A stretch of DNA of 64,000 bases, taken from the NCBI GenBank assembly GCA_015472025.1, contig BNHL01000001.1:3708001-3772000 (forward strand), written 5' to 3'. The notes under the pieces were generated by a model. That model was given only the letters and a program-made list of their open reading frames with translations, ran no database searches and had not been told where the DNA came from. The DNA comes from Cytophagales bacterium WSM2-2. Lineage in GTDB: Bacteria > Bacteroidota > Bacteroidia > Cytophagales > Cyclobacteriaceae. Made by a program: the position numbers and the translations under genes. This document shows, piece by piece, positions 35,375-42,867 of the stretch (positions within the stretch are counted from its first letter, which is position 1; each line of letters opens with the position of its first letter).

Positions 35375-35788
35375 ATGACATCGATTCGACTTTGTCTCAT
35401 AACCATGCTGACAATTTTCAGTATTAAAGGACTCGCTCAGACTGAAAACAAATTAATTGGAGTTTGGAAACTGTATAAAATTGAGCAGGGCGGCACTCTC
35501 GGCTTTTCTGAGACTTTAATATTCAATAAATCAACTTTTGAACGAATAGAAAAATCTGGCAAAAAAGTTGTTGACAAGGGTGACTACGAAATGAAAGCAA
35601 ATGAACTTATTTTAAAAACAAAGAAGGTAACTGGACTACCTGACACAATCCGTTTTGAGGATCGAATTATGAAATACGAATTAAGGAAAAATGAATTAAT
35701 TCTAATCGAACAATTTGATCCCAAAAACACAGGAGAAAAGCAAATGACGTATCAGACCTATTATTTCAAGAAAAGGAATCATCGATAG
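35375..35788 (+). CDS. Secreted lipocalin-like protein
   Basis: A 137-residue protein with a leader (about 1-21, ending LAQ). The core starts LIGVWKLYKIEQGG and has alternating beta-strands (DKGDYEMKANELILKTKK; MKYELRKNELILIEQ), the style of Bacteroidota lipocalin-like or DUF4488/DUF5004-type small proteins. Ligand unknown. Its stop is followed within 10 bp by a full recurring block. Confidence 0.68.
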   Translation: MTSIRLCLITMLTIFSIKGLAQTENKLIGVWKLYKIEQGGTLGFSETLIFNKSTFERIEKSGKKVVDKGDYEMKANELILKTKKVTGLPDTIRFEDRIMKYELRKNELILIEQFDPKNTGEKQMTYQTYYFKKRNHR

Positions 35789-35796
35789 TAAAACTC

Positions 35797-35999
35797 ACAC
35801 CTTTTGCGAGTGTTCTTTACCCGCAAGCCCTACTAAATAAAAATACCTGGGTGTAGGAAACATAGTTCAAGGTTCAATCATTGGGGTACTTTTGGTCAAG
35901 AAGACCAAAGAGGGCGAGGGATAAAAAAGCCTATTTGACAACTTTGATATTTAGTAATGAATAGGTAGCATTGAATCATGAAAATGGAAAGAGCAGAAA
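35797..35999 (+). repeat. Cassette-like intergenic block, copy 4
   Basis: A full copy beginning 9 bp after a stop codon. Hairpin TTGCGAGTG, loop TTCTT, TACCCGCAA (35804-35826), then AAGCCCTACTAAATAAAAAT, ATACCTGGGTGTAGG, TTCAATCATTGGGG, TTTTGGTCAAGAAGACC, AAAAAAGCCTATTTGACAAC and GATATTTAGTAATGAATAGG. It ends 12 bp before nadC. Its stem bases differ from copy 1 while pairing and loop are mostly kept. Confidence 0.78.
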
Positions 36000-36011
36000 A
36001 GTTTAACAATT

Positions 36012-36875
36012 ATGATTACGATTGACGAATTAATTAAACAAGCCTTTGCAGAAGATATTGCCGATGGCGACCACACTACACTTGCAACAGTTGATAAAAA
36101 TATTATTCGAAAAGCGCGTTTACTTGTAAAAGAAAATGGAATGATTGCAGGCGTTGATTTTGCAAGTAAAGTTTTCGATATCTACGACACTTCTATAAAA
36201 ATGGAAACTTTTATAAAAGACGGAGCACTTGTAAAAAAAGGCGACATCGCATTTGTAGTGGAAGGAAAAGCGCAATCTATTTTAACTGCAGAACGACTTG
36301 CATTAAACATTATGCAGCGTATGAGCGGCATTGCTACGAAAACACATAAAATGAACGAACTTATAAAAGATACAAATTGCAAACTTTTAGACACACGAAA
36401 AACAACCCCTAACTTTCGCATTTTTGAAAAAGAAGCAGTAAAAATTGGAGGAGGGTTTAATCTTCGTTTTGGTTTGTTTGATATGATTTTGATTAAAGAC
36501 AATCACGTTGATTATTCGGGTGGAATAAAAAACGCACTGAATAATACTTTGGTATATCTCAAGCTAAACAACAAAAATTTAAAAATAGAAATTGAAGTCC
36601 GCAATATAGCCGAGCTGAAAGAAGTATTGAGTATTGGTGGCGTTCATCGTATATTAATTGATAATTTTGATGCCAAAACATTGAAAGATGCCGTTGCATT
36701 GGTAAAAGAATACAACGCTAATCACGATATAAAAATTGACACCGAAGCATCGGGCGGAATTAACGAAACCAACATTCGAGAATATGCATTAACGGGTGTG
36801 GATTTTATTTCGCTTGGCGCATTAACTCATTCTTATAAAAGTCTTGATTTGAGTCTAAAAGCCTACAATGGATAA
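36012..36875 (+). CDS. nadC: Nicotinate-nucleotide pyrophosphorylase (carboxylating), cassette-borne copy
   Basis: This 287-residue protein is full length for quinolinate phosphoribosyltransferase, which joins quinolinate and PRPP to give nicotinate mononucleotide in NAD synthesis. It shows LDTRKTTPNFRIFEKEAV, then IGGGFNLRFGLFDMILIKDNHV, and C-terminal EASGGINETNI. In the family the second motif is normally GGG-x-NHR; here the codon CTT gives leucine instead of histidine (CAT), a single-base change at a residue reported to contact substrate. Codon use is much more AT-rich than in flanking chromosome, and the gene sits between two recurring blocks, suggesting transfer. Activity is uncertain. 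Confidence 0.9.
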   Translation: MITIDELIKQAFAEDIADGDHTTLATVDKNIIRKARLLVKENGMIAGVDFASKVFDIYDTSIKMETFIKDGALVKKGDIAFVVEGKAQSILTAERLALNIMQRMSGIATKTHKMNELIKDTNCKLLDTRKTTPNFRIFEKEAVKIGGGFNLRFGLFDMILIKDNHVDYSGGIKNALNNTLVYLKLNNKNLKIEIEVRNIAELKEVLSIGGVHRILIDNFDAKTLKDAVALVKEYNANHDIKIDTEASGGINETNIREYALTGVDFISLGALTHSYKSLDLSLKAYNG

Positions 36876-36935
36876 ACAAAATAAAATAGTAGCCTTCGCA
36901 ATTTATCCAAACCCGATAGGTAATGTAATTGGTTT

Positions 36936-37005
36936 CCCCCCGTCCTTGCGGTGTTCTTCACGCGCAAGCCTCTCCTAAAATATAGATACCTGAGTGTGAA
37001 GCCGA
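36936..37005 (+). repeat. Cassette-like intergenic block, copy 5 (short)
   Basis: It keeps CCCCCCGTCC, the hairpin TTGCGGTG, loop TTCTT, CACGCGCAA (36946-36967), AAGCCTCTCCTAAAATATAG and ATACCTGAGTGTGAAGCC. Similarity then stops. The stem carries compensating changes relative to copies 1 and 4. The rest of the gap to 37124 has nothing I recognise. Confidence 0.7.
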
Positions 37006-37124
37006 GCTCGGACCTTGAAACAAATTTCAATTGCATCTCGGTGCGTATCATAGTTTTCGGATTCTTTATTTAATTTTATCACGGTGGCAATTTGGTATAG
37101 GTCGCACTTGATACAATTTAAAAA

Positions 37125-37667
37125 ATGAAAAGAGCACCATCGACAAAGACTATTTTATTTGGAGGCCTTGGATTGTTTTTGGCCGTTGGACTCATTTTCT
37201 TTTTTTTAATGAAGTACCTTTTAAAAACGTTTGACTCGACTACACTTTTAATTGCGTTCGGGGTGATTCTTATCATCATGGCGCTTTATGAAAGGAGGCA
37301 AAAATCAAAACAAAAGCGAGTTCAAAATTTAATCTTGGACAAAACCCAGCTTATAAACATAGATTGGAGTGGAGAAGAAAACGAAGGAGAAATTCAAAAT
37401 TTCATTGAGACAGCTAATCAACAAACAATCACGTGGACAAAGGTGAATGACTTACGGGAAAAGCAAAATATAGCGCTGAACTCACCCGACAAATTCTTGA
37501 TAAAGTTATTAAAGGCTATAGATGCTGATATCAAACAAATAGATAGACGGCTTTTATTTCTGAAGACTGACGGAGACAACTATTTGTTTACGTCAGTAGA
37601 CGAACCAACATATAGAAGAGCTCTTACCCAATCTAAAGAAGAGTTTTTTGGGATTGACAAATTGTAA
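37125..37667 (+). CDS. Small membrane protein of unknown function
   Basis: A 180-residue protein with two N-terminal transmembrane helices (about 9-32 and 40-58), a basic stretch (RRQKSKQKRVQ), then a mostly helical cytoplasmic domain (about 70-180; FLIKLLKAIDADIKQIDRRLLFLK). No motif known to me. Its last codons precede a UDG gene by 49 bp, so the pair may share one cassette-like unit. Confidence 0.65.
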   Translation: MKRAPSTKTILFGGLGLFLAVGLIFFFLMKYLLKTFDSTTLLIAFGVILIIMALYERRQKSKQKRVQNLILDKTQLINIDWSGEENEGEIQNFIETANQQTITWTKVNDLREKQNIALNSPDKFLIKLLKAIDADIKQIDRRLLFLKTDGDNYLFTSVDEPTYRRALTQSKEEFFGIDKL

Positions 37668-37716
37668 TTTTATTGAGAGTTGGACAATGCGCCAGCAGGG
37701 GCTGGAACGACACACA

Positions 37717-38292
37717 ATGGAAAAACTTTTACGACAAATAAGAAACTGTAAAGAGTGTGAAGAACATCTCAAGGATGGAGTAAATCCTATTATTGCAGCG
37801 AGTAGAAAAAGTAAACTTATTATCATAGGACAAGCACCGGGGCGAATCGTTCACAATAGCGGCATACCTTGGAACGATAAGAGCGGAGACAATTTGCGAG
37901 CCTGGCTAGGCATAGACAAACCAACATTTTATAACACGGATTTAATTGCACTTATGCCAATGGGATTTTGTTATCCAGGGACAGGCAAGACTGGGGACTT
38001 ACCACCACGACCTGAATGTGCACCTTTGTGGCATGAGAAATTATTGAGATTGATGTCTAATGCGAAGCTTATTTTACTTATTGGACAATATGCTCAAGAT
38101 TATTATTTGGGTGACAAAGCAAAAGACACTTTGACGGAAACGGTTCATCAGTTCAAAGACTATTTACCAAAATACTTTCCGTTACCGCATCCTTCACCAC
38201 GAAACAATATTTGGCAAGCGAAGAATAAATGGTTCGGACAAAAGGTATTGCCAGAGTTGAAAAAACAAGTGCAAAATAGTATTGGTGATTAG
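37717..38292 (+). CDS. Uracil-DNA glycosylase superfamily protein
   Basis: A 191-residue protein with motif 1 GQAPGRIVHNSGIPWNDKSG, motif GFCYPGTGKTGDLPPRPEC in the middle and C-terminal HPSPRN (motif 3). These identify the UDG superfamily in its COG1573-like branch, which removes uracil from DNA or is a relative of unknown activity. The start is ATG 37717 just before LLRQIRNC; an in-frame upstream start would overlap the previous gene. A fragment of a second copy is found at about 40911. Confidence 0.83.
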   Translation: MEKLLRQIRNCKECEEHLKDGVNPIIAASRKSKLIIIGQAPGRIVHNSGIPWNDKSGDNLRAWLGIDKPTFYNTDLIALMPMGFCYPGTGKTGDLPPRPECAPLWHEKLLRLMSNAKLILLIGQYAQDYYLGDKAKDTLTETVHQFKDYLPKYFPLPHPSPRNNIWQAKNKWFGQKVLPELKKQVQNSIGD

Positions 38293-38304
38293 GAACAAAT
38301 GCTT

Positions 38305-38353
38305 ATTAGCCTGGAACATTCACGGAAGATAGGTCGGTGAAAAACACCACCTC
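38305..38353 (+). repeat. Second recurring element, copy a (AGGTCGGTG hairpin)
   Basis: ATTAGCCTGGAACATTCACG and GATAGGTCGGTGAAAAACACC repeat, with small changes, at 40949-40996. The hairpin is AGGT-C-GGTG/CACC-ACCT with one bulge. It lies 12 bp after the UDG stop. Downstream to 38513 only a further short repeat (TTCATCATTCGGAGATTTGA), also seen near 42795, is recognisable. Confidence 0.6.
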
Positions 38354-38513
38354 CAGCAGAATTTGATTTTTTGATTCATCATTCGGAGATTTGAAATTGC
38401 TAGGAAGACTAGCAACAGCACGACAATTAATTTTCGGGCCAATGGACACATAACAAAGTATCAATCAGGAATGGAGATATTTTAATCGAAAAACATAAAC
38501 GCGAGCGATCAAC

Positions 38514-39452
38514 ATGTTCTCAATTTTTAAAAGAAATAAAGACAACTCCGGAGTTCCTGAATGGGCTTCTTTTTTTAACGAGAGTGAATACAGTGATTTC
38601 CTTAAAGCAATTGACAAATACTTTAATAAGAAGAAAATCACTTACCAACTTGGTGATGGAATATTGACAATAGGTGCAAATGACTTCGGGTCTAATAAAT
38701 TAGGATTGATTAACGTAGCACAGGTTTGTAAACAAGATGAATTAAAAAACTATAACGGTATTGTTTTCGAGCATTTCGAATCAATGGTTAGAGCAAGCCT
38801 CTTTGATGCTGAATTTAGAAAAATTGTTCATGACTTTGACAAGGTCAAAAAATATGTAGGTGTTCGCCTTTATCCAAAAGACTATCCTGCGCAGCTCGGA
38901 AAGGAACTAGCTATTTGGAAAGATTTTGTGGGTGACATTTGTTCTATGCTGGTTTTTGACTTGCCTGATAGTATAATAAATGTTCAACCAGAACAAGCTA
39001 AAAAATGGGGAAGGAGTTTTGATGAATTATTTGATGTAGGATTACAAAATGTTAGGAGCAACTATCCGTTAGATATTTCGCAACAGAAATTTAATGAGTT
39101 TACAATTTGGTTTATTCAGGGAAACCATTTCTTTACCCCGAACATTGTATTTGATTTAAACAATTACCCCCAGTTTATTGGTTCAAAAGGCTCTCTCATC
39201 GGAATCCCTCACAGACATTCGGCAATTATTTATCCCATTGAAAATTTGGAAGTTGTTACTGCAATCAACCAACTTATTCCAACTATCTATGGAATTAGTT
39301 CGGAAGGACCAGGATCACTAAGTAACAATCTTTTTTGGTATAAAGACGGGCACTTTGAGAACCTTCCTTACAAATTTGCAGATGAGAAGCTGCAATTTTT
39401 TCCTCCTGACAATTTTGTGGACTTGTTGAACACGTTGACTGAGAAGAAGTAA
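38514..39452 (+). CDS. Hypothetical soluble protein, possibly DUF1444-like
   Basis: A 312-residue soluble protein. The C-terminal text IGIPHRHSAIIYPIENLEVVTAINQLIP and GPGSLSNNLFWYKDG resembles, in my memory, the DUF1444/YtpQ family. The N-terminal part (KYFNKKKITYQLGDGILTIG) reads like a separate domain. There is no leader, no membrane segment and no catalytic motif. The family link is uncertain. ATG 38514; a degraded recurring block starts 23 bp after the stop. Confidence 0.65.
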   Translation: MFSIFKRNKDNSGVPEWASFFNESEYSDFLKAIDKYFNKKKITYQLGDGILTIGANDFGSNKLGLINVAQVCKQDELKNYNGIVFEHFESMVRASLFDAEFRKIVHDFDKVKKYVGVRLYPKDYPAQLGKELAIWKDFVGDICSMLVFDLPDSIINVQPEQAKKWGRSFDELFDVGLQNVRSNYPLDISQQKFNEFTIWFIQGNHFFTPNIVFDLNNYPQFIGSKGSLIGIPHRHSAIIYPIENLEVVTAINQLIPTIYGISSEGPGSLSNNLFWYKDGHFENLPYKFADEKLQFFPPDNFVDLLNTLTEKK

Positions 39453-39474
39453 AGCTCACAACGATACATTACTT

Positions 39475-39505
39475 CCCCCATTTGCAGGTGTTCGTCCAGT
39501 AAAAT
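39475..39505 (+). repeat. Cassette-like intergenic block, copy 6 (degraded)
   Basis: CCCCCATTTGCAGGTGTTCGTCCAG aligns with the hairpin part of the full copies but pairing is broken. It lies 23 bp after a stop codon, the same relative place. A further fragment, CTCCCGCCTTTG at 39817-39828, follows the next gene's stop. Confidence 0.5.
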
Positions 39506-39551
39506 TTGAAAGCATCCAATGTAATTTATACCCGGACAATGAACTAATGTG

Positions 39552-39815
39552 ATGAAAGACGATAAACTAGAAATAGACTGTAAACACGGAAAGGGAATTG
39601 CTTCTGCTATTTGCTACCATCAATTGAATTCTGTTGATCCAATTGGGTTCATCGAGAATAGCTCTGATCCGGACGACCTTCAAGCGTGGTGTTATGCATG
39701 TGAGTACCTCTTTCAACTGGAGAGAGATATGACGGAAAAATTTAAAAAATTCAGCAACGCAAAGATAGTTTGTGAAAAGTGTTATGAGAATTTTAAATCG
39801 CTTCACTCGATTTAA
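39552..39815 (+). CDS. Small Cys-rich, probably zinc-binding protein
   Basis: An 87-residue soluble protein with ordered Cys/His pairs: CKHGKG and CYH (about 8-23), WCYAC (about 45-49) and CEKCYENF (about 74-81). The spacing suggests one or two structural zinc sites. Similar small proteins are, from memory, common in Bacteroidota and in gene-cassette regions, with no known function. ATG 39552 directly follows an in-frame GTG. GGACAATGAAC lies just before, as at other genes of this island. Confidence 0.65.
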   Translation: MKDDKLEIDCKHGKGIASAICYHQLNSVDPIGFIENSSDPDDLQAWCYACEYLFQLERDMTEKFKKFSNAKIVCEKCYENFKSLHSI

Positions 39816-39934
39816 CTCCCGCCTTTGTCTATGTAATCAAGGACAAATCTTGACTGATGAGCAATGTCTAGTTCAGGCAGGCCAGTTTTCAAAATTAACC
39901 AGAGAGTGATGAGGCTTTTTCCCTGACATGAACG

Positions 39935-40359
39935 ATGAACTCACTACCAAAAGATCAATTTAACGAATTATCATACTACACCTTGGGTCATCACGACACA
40001 GTCTATTTTATACATCAACATATTGTTGATGCGTTTCAGGCACAGACCGCAGACAATAGCACAAAACCAATCGGACTGACATTTTCCCTGGTAGGTCTTT
40101 ATCTATACCTGGAAAAAAGTACATGGGAAGACAAGTTCAGCAAGCGCATATGAAATTGGCACAAAACAAGAAAGTATGGACGATGATCGAATTACCGGAA
40201 CAACGAGGAACGATTACTGTCGCGGATGTTTTGAGAGCAGAGCCCGGACCGGCAAGAGACCCAGCTATCAAAGAGTGGTGTTCTTCTGTTTGGGCTGCCT
40301 ACAATACCTGGCATAACGTCATCACGGCTCTTGTAAAGACGGAATTAGGAGTTAGATAG
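39935..40359 (+). pseudogene. DUF5946-like protein split by a one-base frameshift
   Basis: The first frame (from 39935: DQFNELSYYTLGHHD...IGLTFSLVGLYLYLEK) and the second (to 40359: GRQVQQAHMKLAQ...LPEQRGTITVADVLRAEPGP...WCSSVWAAYNTWH) together make one DUF5946 protein of about 141 residues. The break is at a run of six A (40113-40118). Seven A would restore LYLYLEKKYMGRQVQQ in one frame. It may be a real pseudogene, a slippery homopolymer that is corrected in part of the transcripts, or a sequencing error. All family sequence on both sides is intact. Confidence 0.8.
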
Positions 40360-40490
40360 TGGAGATTTACTGACTTTAGGCACAATTCGGCTGCCTTTAC
40401 AGGTTAACGGCAAACCATGACAAGAGTTCCAACCAATTCCCGATAAGCAGTGTCTAACAGTCTAACATTATGAAGTTAAAACCAAAAAAC

Positions 40491-40859
40491 ATGAAAAAAT
40501 TTACATTTGTAATATCGATTGTTCTGGCTATTAGTTCCGTTAGTTGCAATCACGACAAAAGCATTGTCACAAATGCATGTACTCTACCAATGTCAGTTGA
40601 TAATGTGCCATGGCTTGTAGAGTTAAAAAAAACAATGACTAATTGTACATGTGAAATCTCTATAATAAAAGGAACATACGAAGGTCAACCCGTTATTTTT
40701 ATAGGACTAACAGACCCCCTGTGTGACGGCATAGATACACCGACACTATACAATTGCGATGGGAATGTAATAAGATCTTTTACTAGTTTACCATCCGACC
40801 AAAAAGATTTACGTAATAAGGTTACTAGAGATACCGTACTGTACCGCTGTAAAAAATAA
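40491..40859 (+). CDS. Small lipoprotein of unknown function
   Basis: A 122-residue protein with signal peptide and lipobox ISSVSC (about residues 12-17 of the mature count), so it is anchored in a membrane. The body has six further cysteines (NACTLPM, NCTCEISI, DPLCDG, YNCDG, YRCKK) that could form disulfides in the periplasm. An earlier in-frame ATG (40470) adds seven residues. It is preceded by a doubled GTCTAAC string. No family recognised. Confidence 0.68.
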   Translation: MKKFTFVISIVLAISSVSCNHDKSIVTNACTLPMSVDNVPWLVELKKTMTNCTCEISIIKGTYEGQPVIFIGLTDPLCDGIDTPTLYNCDGNVIRSFTSLPSDQKDLRNKVTRDTVLYRCKK

Positions 40860-40910
40860 TGTAAAGAACAAATATTTGCCTAAGGTCGGTGTAGTCAATC
40901 GGGCTCAATC

Positions 40911-41000
40911 AAGTTTATTTTACTTATTGGATATTAGCAATAGGATTCATTAGCCGGAACATTCGTGAGGATAGGTCGGTGTTTCACCGACCTGAGGAAG
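40911..41000 (+). pseudogene. Remnant of a second UDG cassette joined to its flank
   Basis: TCAAGTTTATTTTACTTATT (40911-40930) matches codons inside the UDG gene (around 38066-38085) with one or two differences. It is followed by ATTAGCCGGAACATTCGTG and GATAGGTCGGTG, the element found behind that gene, here with a perfect 9-bp hairpin (AGGTCGGTG TTT CACCGACCT). The piece between is missing, as if a duplicate cassette lost most of its gene. Confidence 0.6.
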
Positions 41001-41031
41001 AAGGATTGAAAATGATATGCGCTACCTGCAT

Positions 41032-41550
41032 TTATTCCCGAATCTTGATAGTCCAGTCTTTAGAATCCAATTCCATTTCTAAATGCCTGTCCCAGTTGGT
41101 AAACTCGTCACAGGTAAATGTGAGGTTATTACCGGTCCATTCCAAAAAATCTATCCTGTCCATTTGGATTGGAGCTTCCAGAAGCTTCATAGTTTTAAAA
41201 TCGTCTGTAAGTCGTGCTATATTATAGTAGTCGGCAAATATGAATGTGCCGTCAGGTGCAGTGGTTAAACAACGATATTGAGAATGAGACTCAATTTCGA
41301 TTACATCAACTGTTTCGCTATTGAGCCGAAATATGTAGTCAGCGGTCAACACAATTGTCTGCCCTAGTTTTTTCGATACTGCCACATCTCTTGGATATCC
41401 GCGAAATTGTCCGATCCATTCAGTATCGTCATCATTCAGGAATTTTATCCATGCCCAGCTTTGCGAATTCCATGGACTAACATTGTCGTAGATTCTTTCG
41501 GAAAATTCTCCAGAATAGGGTTGATCAATTATGGTTCCTTTAACGATCAT
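41032..41550 (-). CDS. Hypothetical soluble protein (leftward)
   Basis: A 172-residue protein on the minus strand, opposite to most of the island. WAWIKFLNDDDTEWIGQFRGYPRDVAVS and IVLTADYIFRLNSETVDVIEIES have alternating strands like a small beta-propeller or WD-like piece, and FADYYNIARLTDD continues that pattern. No leader, no motif. It is 70 bp downstream of the ribbon-helix-helix gene in the same direction and may be the end of that transcript. Function unknown. Confidence 0.65.
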   Translation of the reverse strand: MIVKGTIIDQPYSGEFSERIYDNVSPWNSQSWAWIKFLNDDDTEWIGQFRGYPRDVAVSKKLGQTIVLTADYIFRLNSETVDVIEIESHSQYRCLTTAPDGTFIFADYYNIARLTDDFKTMKLLEAPIQMDRIDFLEWTGNNLTFTCDEFTNWDRHLEMELDSKDWTIKIRE

Positions 41551-41620
41551 CTTTTCTTGTCAAATCGTTGACATTAACGCCTTGCATGGAGCAGGTTTGA
41601 TACTAGCATTGGTGAGGATA

Positions 41621-41791
41621 CTATTTCTTTTGAGCAGTTTTTACTTTAATTCTTTTCGCTTCTTTAAGACTGTTATTAAGCATCCATTCGATTTGACCAT
41701 TAACACTACGAAATTCATCATCGGCCCATTTCTCTATGGCTTTCATTGTTTCTGAATCTATTCTTAATGCAAATGACTTTTTCTCCGACAT
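41621..41791 (-). CDS. Ribbon-helix-helix (Arc/CopG-like) DNA-binding protein, 56 residues
   Basis: Found by reading the minus strand. The N-terminal strand KSFALRIDSE is followed by two helices (TMKAIEKWADDEFRSVNGQIEWML and NNSLKEAKRIKVK), the ribbon-helix-helix pattern of Arc-type repressors with alternating strand residues contacting DNA. Its ATG (41791) is 3 bp after the SPFH stop, and the ribosome-binding AAGGA overlaps that stop (TAAGGAATG). The operon's promoter carries two TGATATCA palindromes one helical turn apart, the geometry tandem RHH dimers use. Autoregulation is inferred. Confidence 0.85.
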   Translation of the reverse strand: MSEKKSFALRIDSETMKAIEKWADDEFRSVNGQIEWMLNNSLKEAKRIKVKTAQKK

Positions 41792-41794
41792 TCC

Positions 41795-42649
41795 TTATTG
41801 ATTTAAAGTCCCCGTGTTAATGACAGGCTTTGTTTCACTATCTCCACAAAGGACAACCATTAAATTACTGACCATTGCTGCTTTTCTGTCTTCGTCAAAC
41901 TCGATTATTTCTTTATCTGCTAAAAGTTTTAACGCACTTTCTACCATGCCGACAGCCCCCTCTACAATTTTATGACGAGCCGACACCACAGCAGACGCTT
42001 GCTGCCTTCTTAACATGGAGTGTGCAATTTCAGGGGCGTAAGCCAGGTAGCCAATCCTTGATTCTACAACTTCGATTCCTGCAATTTCTAAACGTTCGGT
42101 GACTTCTCTTTCAAGTGCCTTATTTACATCATCGAAGTTAGTACTTAACGTTATCGTTGCTCTTTCGTCTTCAAAATGATCGTAAGGAAAAGAACCTGCC
42201 AGTTTCCTGACGGCTGAATCCGTTTGAATTCGTATGAAGTTCTCATAATTAGCTACTTCAAACGTAGCCTTAAATGTGTCTTTCACTTTCCATACTAAAA
42301 TTACACTGATCAAAATCGGGTTTCCCATCTTGTCGTTTACTTTGATTTTTTCGCTCTCAAAGTTTCTTGCACGCAATGACAAACTCGTTCTGCTATAGAA
42401 CGGGTTGATCCAAAACAATCCGTTCTGTTTAATGCTTCCTTTATACTCACCAAACAATAACAGGACTTTTGAGCTATTCGGACTTATAACAACCATGCCT
42501 TTAGTTAAAAGTAGAACTATGGGCAGCAAGGCGAGCCATAATAGATCCTGGCTTGTGGTAAGCTCAACTACGGTTAAAGTTCCAACTATCAATAATACTA
42601 CGATGGCGATGTAGCCATTGAATGGTTTAATCGTTCTTTCTGTTTTCAT
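41795..42649 (-). CDS. SPFH/band-7 domain membrane protein
   Basis: A 284-residue protein with two N-terminal transmembrane helices (about 12-30 and 33-52) and an SPFH domain (about 55-250: VISPNSSKVLLLFGEYKGSIKQNGLFWINPF; SLRARNFESEKIKVND; REVTERLEIAGIEVVESRIGYLAYAPEI). SPFH proteins form large membrane rings or scaffolds that organise proteases and lipids. It is the first gene of an operon with the RHH regulator, 3 bp apart. The start ATG 42649 lies 18 bp from a two-palindrome operator. Its partner protease, if any, is not in the window. Confidence 0.9.
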   Translation of the reverse strand: MKTERTIKPFNGYIAIVVLLIVGTLTVVELTTSQDLLWLALLPIVLLLTKGMVVISPNSSKVLLLFGEYKGSIKQNGLFWINPFYSRTSLSLRARNFESEKIKVNDKMGNPILISVILVWKVKDTFKATFEVANYENFIRIQTDSAVRKLAGSFPYDHFEDERATITLSTNFDDVNKALEREVTERLEIAGIEVVESRIGYLAYAPEIAHSMLRRQQASAVVSARHKIVEGAVGMVESALKLLADKEIIEFDEDRKAAMVSNLMVVLCGDSETKPVINTGTLNQ

Positions 42650-42666
42650 AATGACTAATATTTAAA

Positions 42667-42685
42667 TGATATCATATTGATATCA
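42667..42685 (-). promoter_or_regulatory. Tandem palindromic operator (two TGATATCA)
   Basis: Two identical 8-bp palindromes are separated by TAT, so their centres are 11 bp apart, one helical turn. They lie between the -7 element and the SPFH start, overlapping the probable transcription start, so binding would repress. Ribbon-helix-helix dimers typically bind this geometry. Confidence 0.7.
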
Positions 42686-42693
42686 CAAAGGTA
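42686..42693 (-). promoter_or_regulatory. -7 promoter element of the SPFH-RHH operon
   Basis: TACCTTTG on the minus strand matches TAnnTTTG exactly and abuts the operator. A TTG at 42716-42718 is 22 bp upstream, inside the range for Bacteroidota -33 elements. Together they make one of the better promoters in this window. Confidence 0.65.
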
Positions 42694-42867
42694 AACAATG
42701 TTTTTGACATAAAAACAAGCTATCCATTCCTCGCTGAGCTGCCTCTTTCCGGACTTAGTGTTAGGCAGCCTGGTTAGGAGTTGGTTTTCTGGCCGATCAT
42801 TCAGAGATTTGAGAATGGCGGCATAGAGACCTTGTTACACAACGGTAACGGTCATTGTAAGACAACG

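Noticed and set aside
40451..40470. Canonical integron attC core (GTCTAAC twice; also GTTAGGC near 42768)
   Set aside because: The strings fit RYYYAAC/GTTRRRY but do not form a paired attC with spacer and they do not coincide with the recurring hairpin, so chance is likely.
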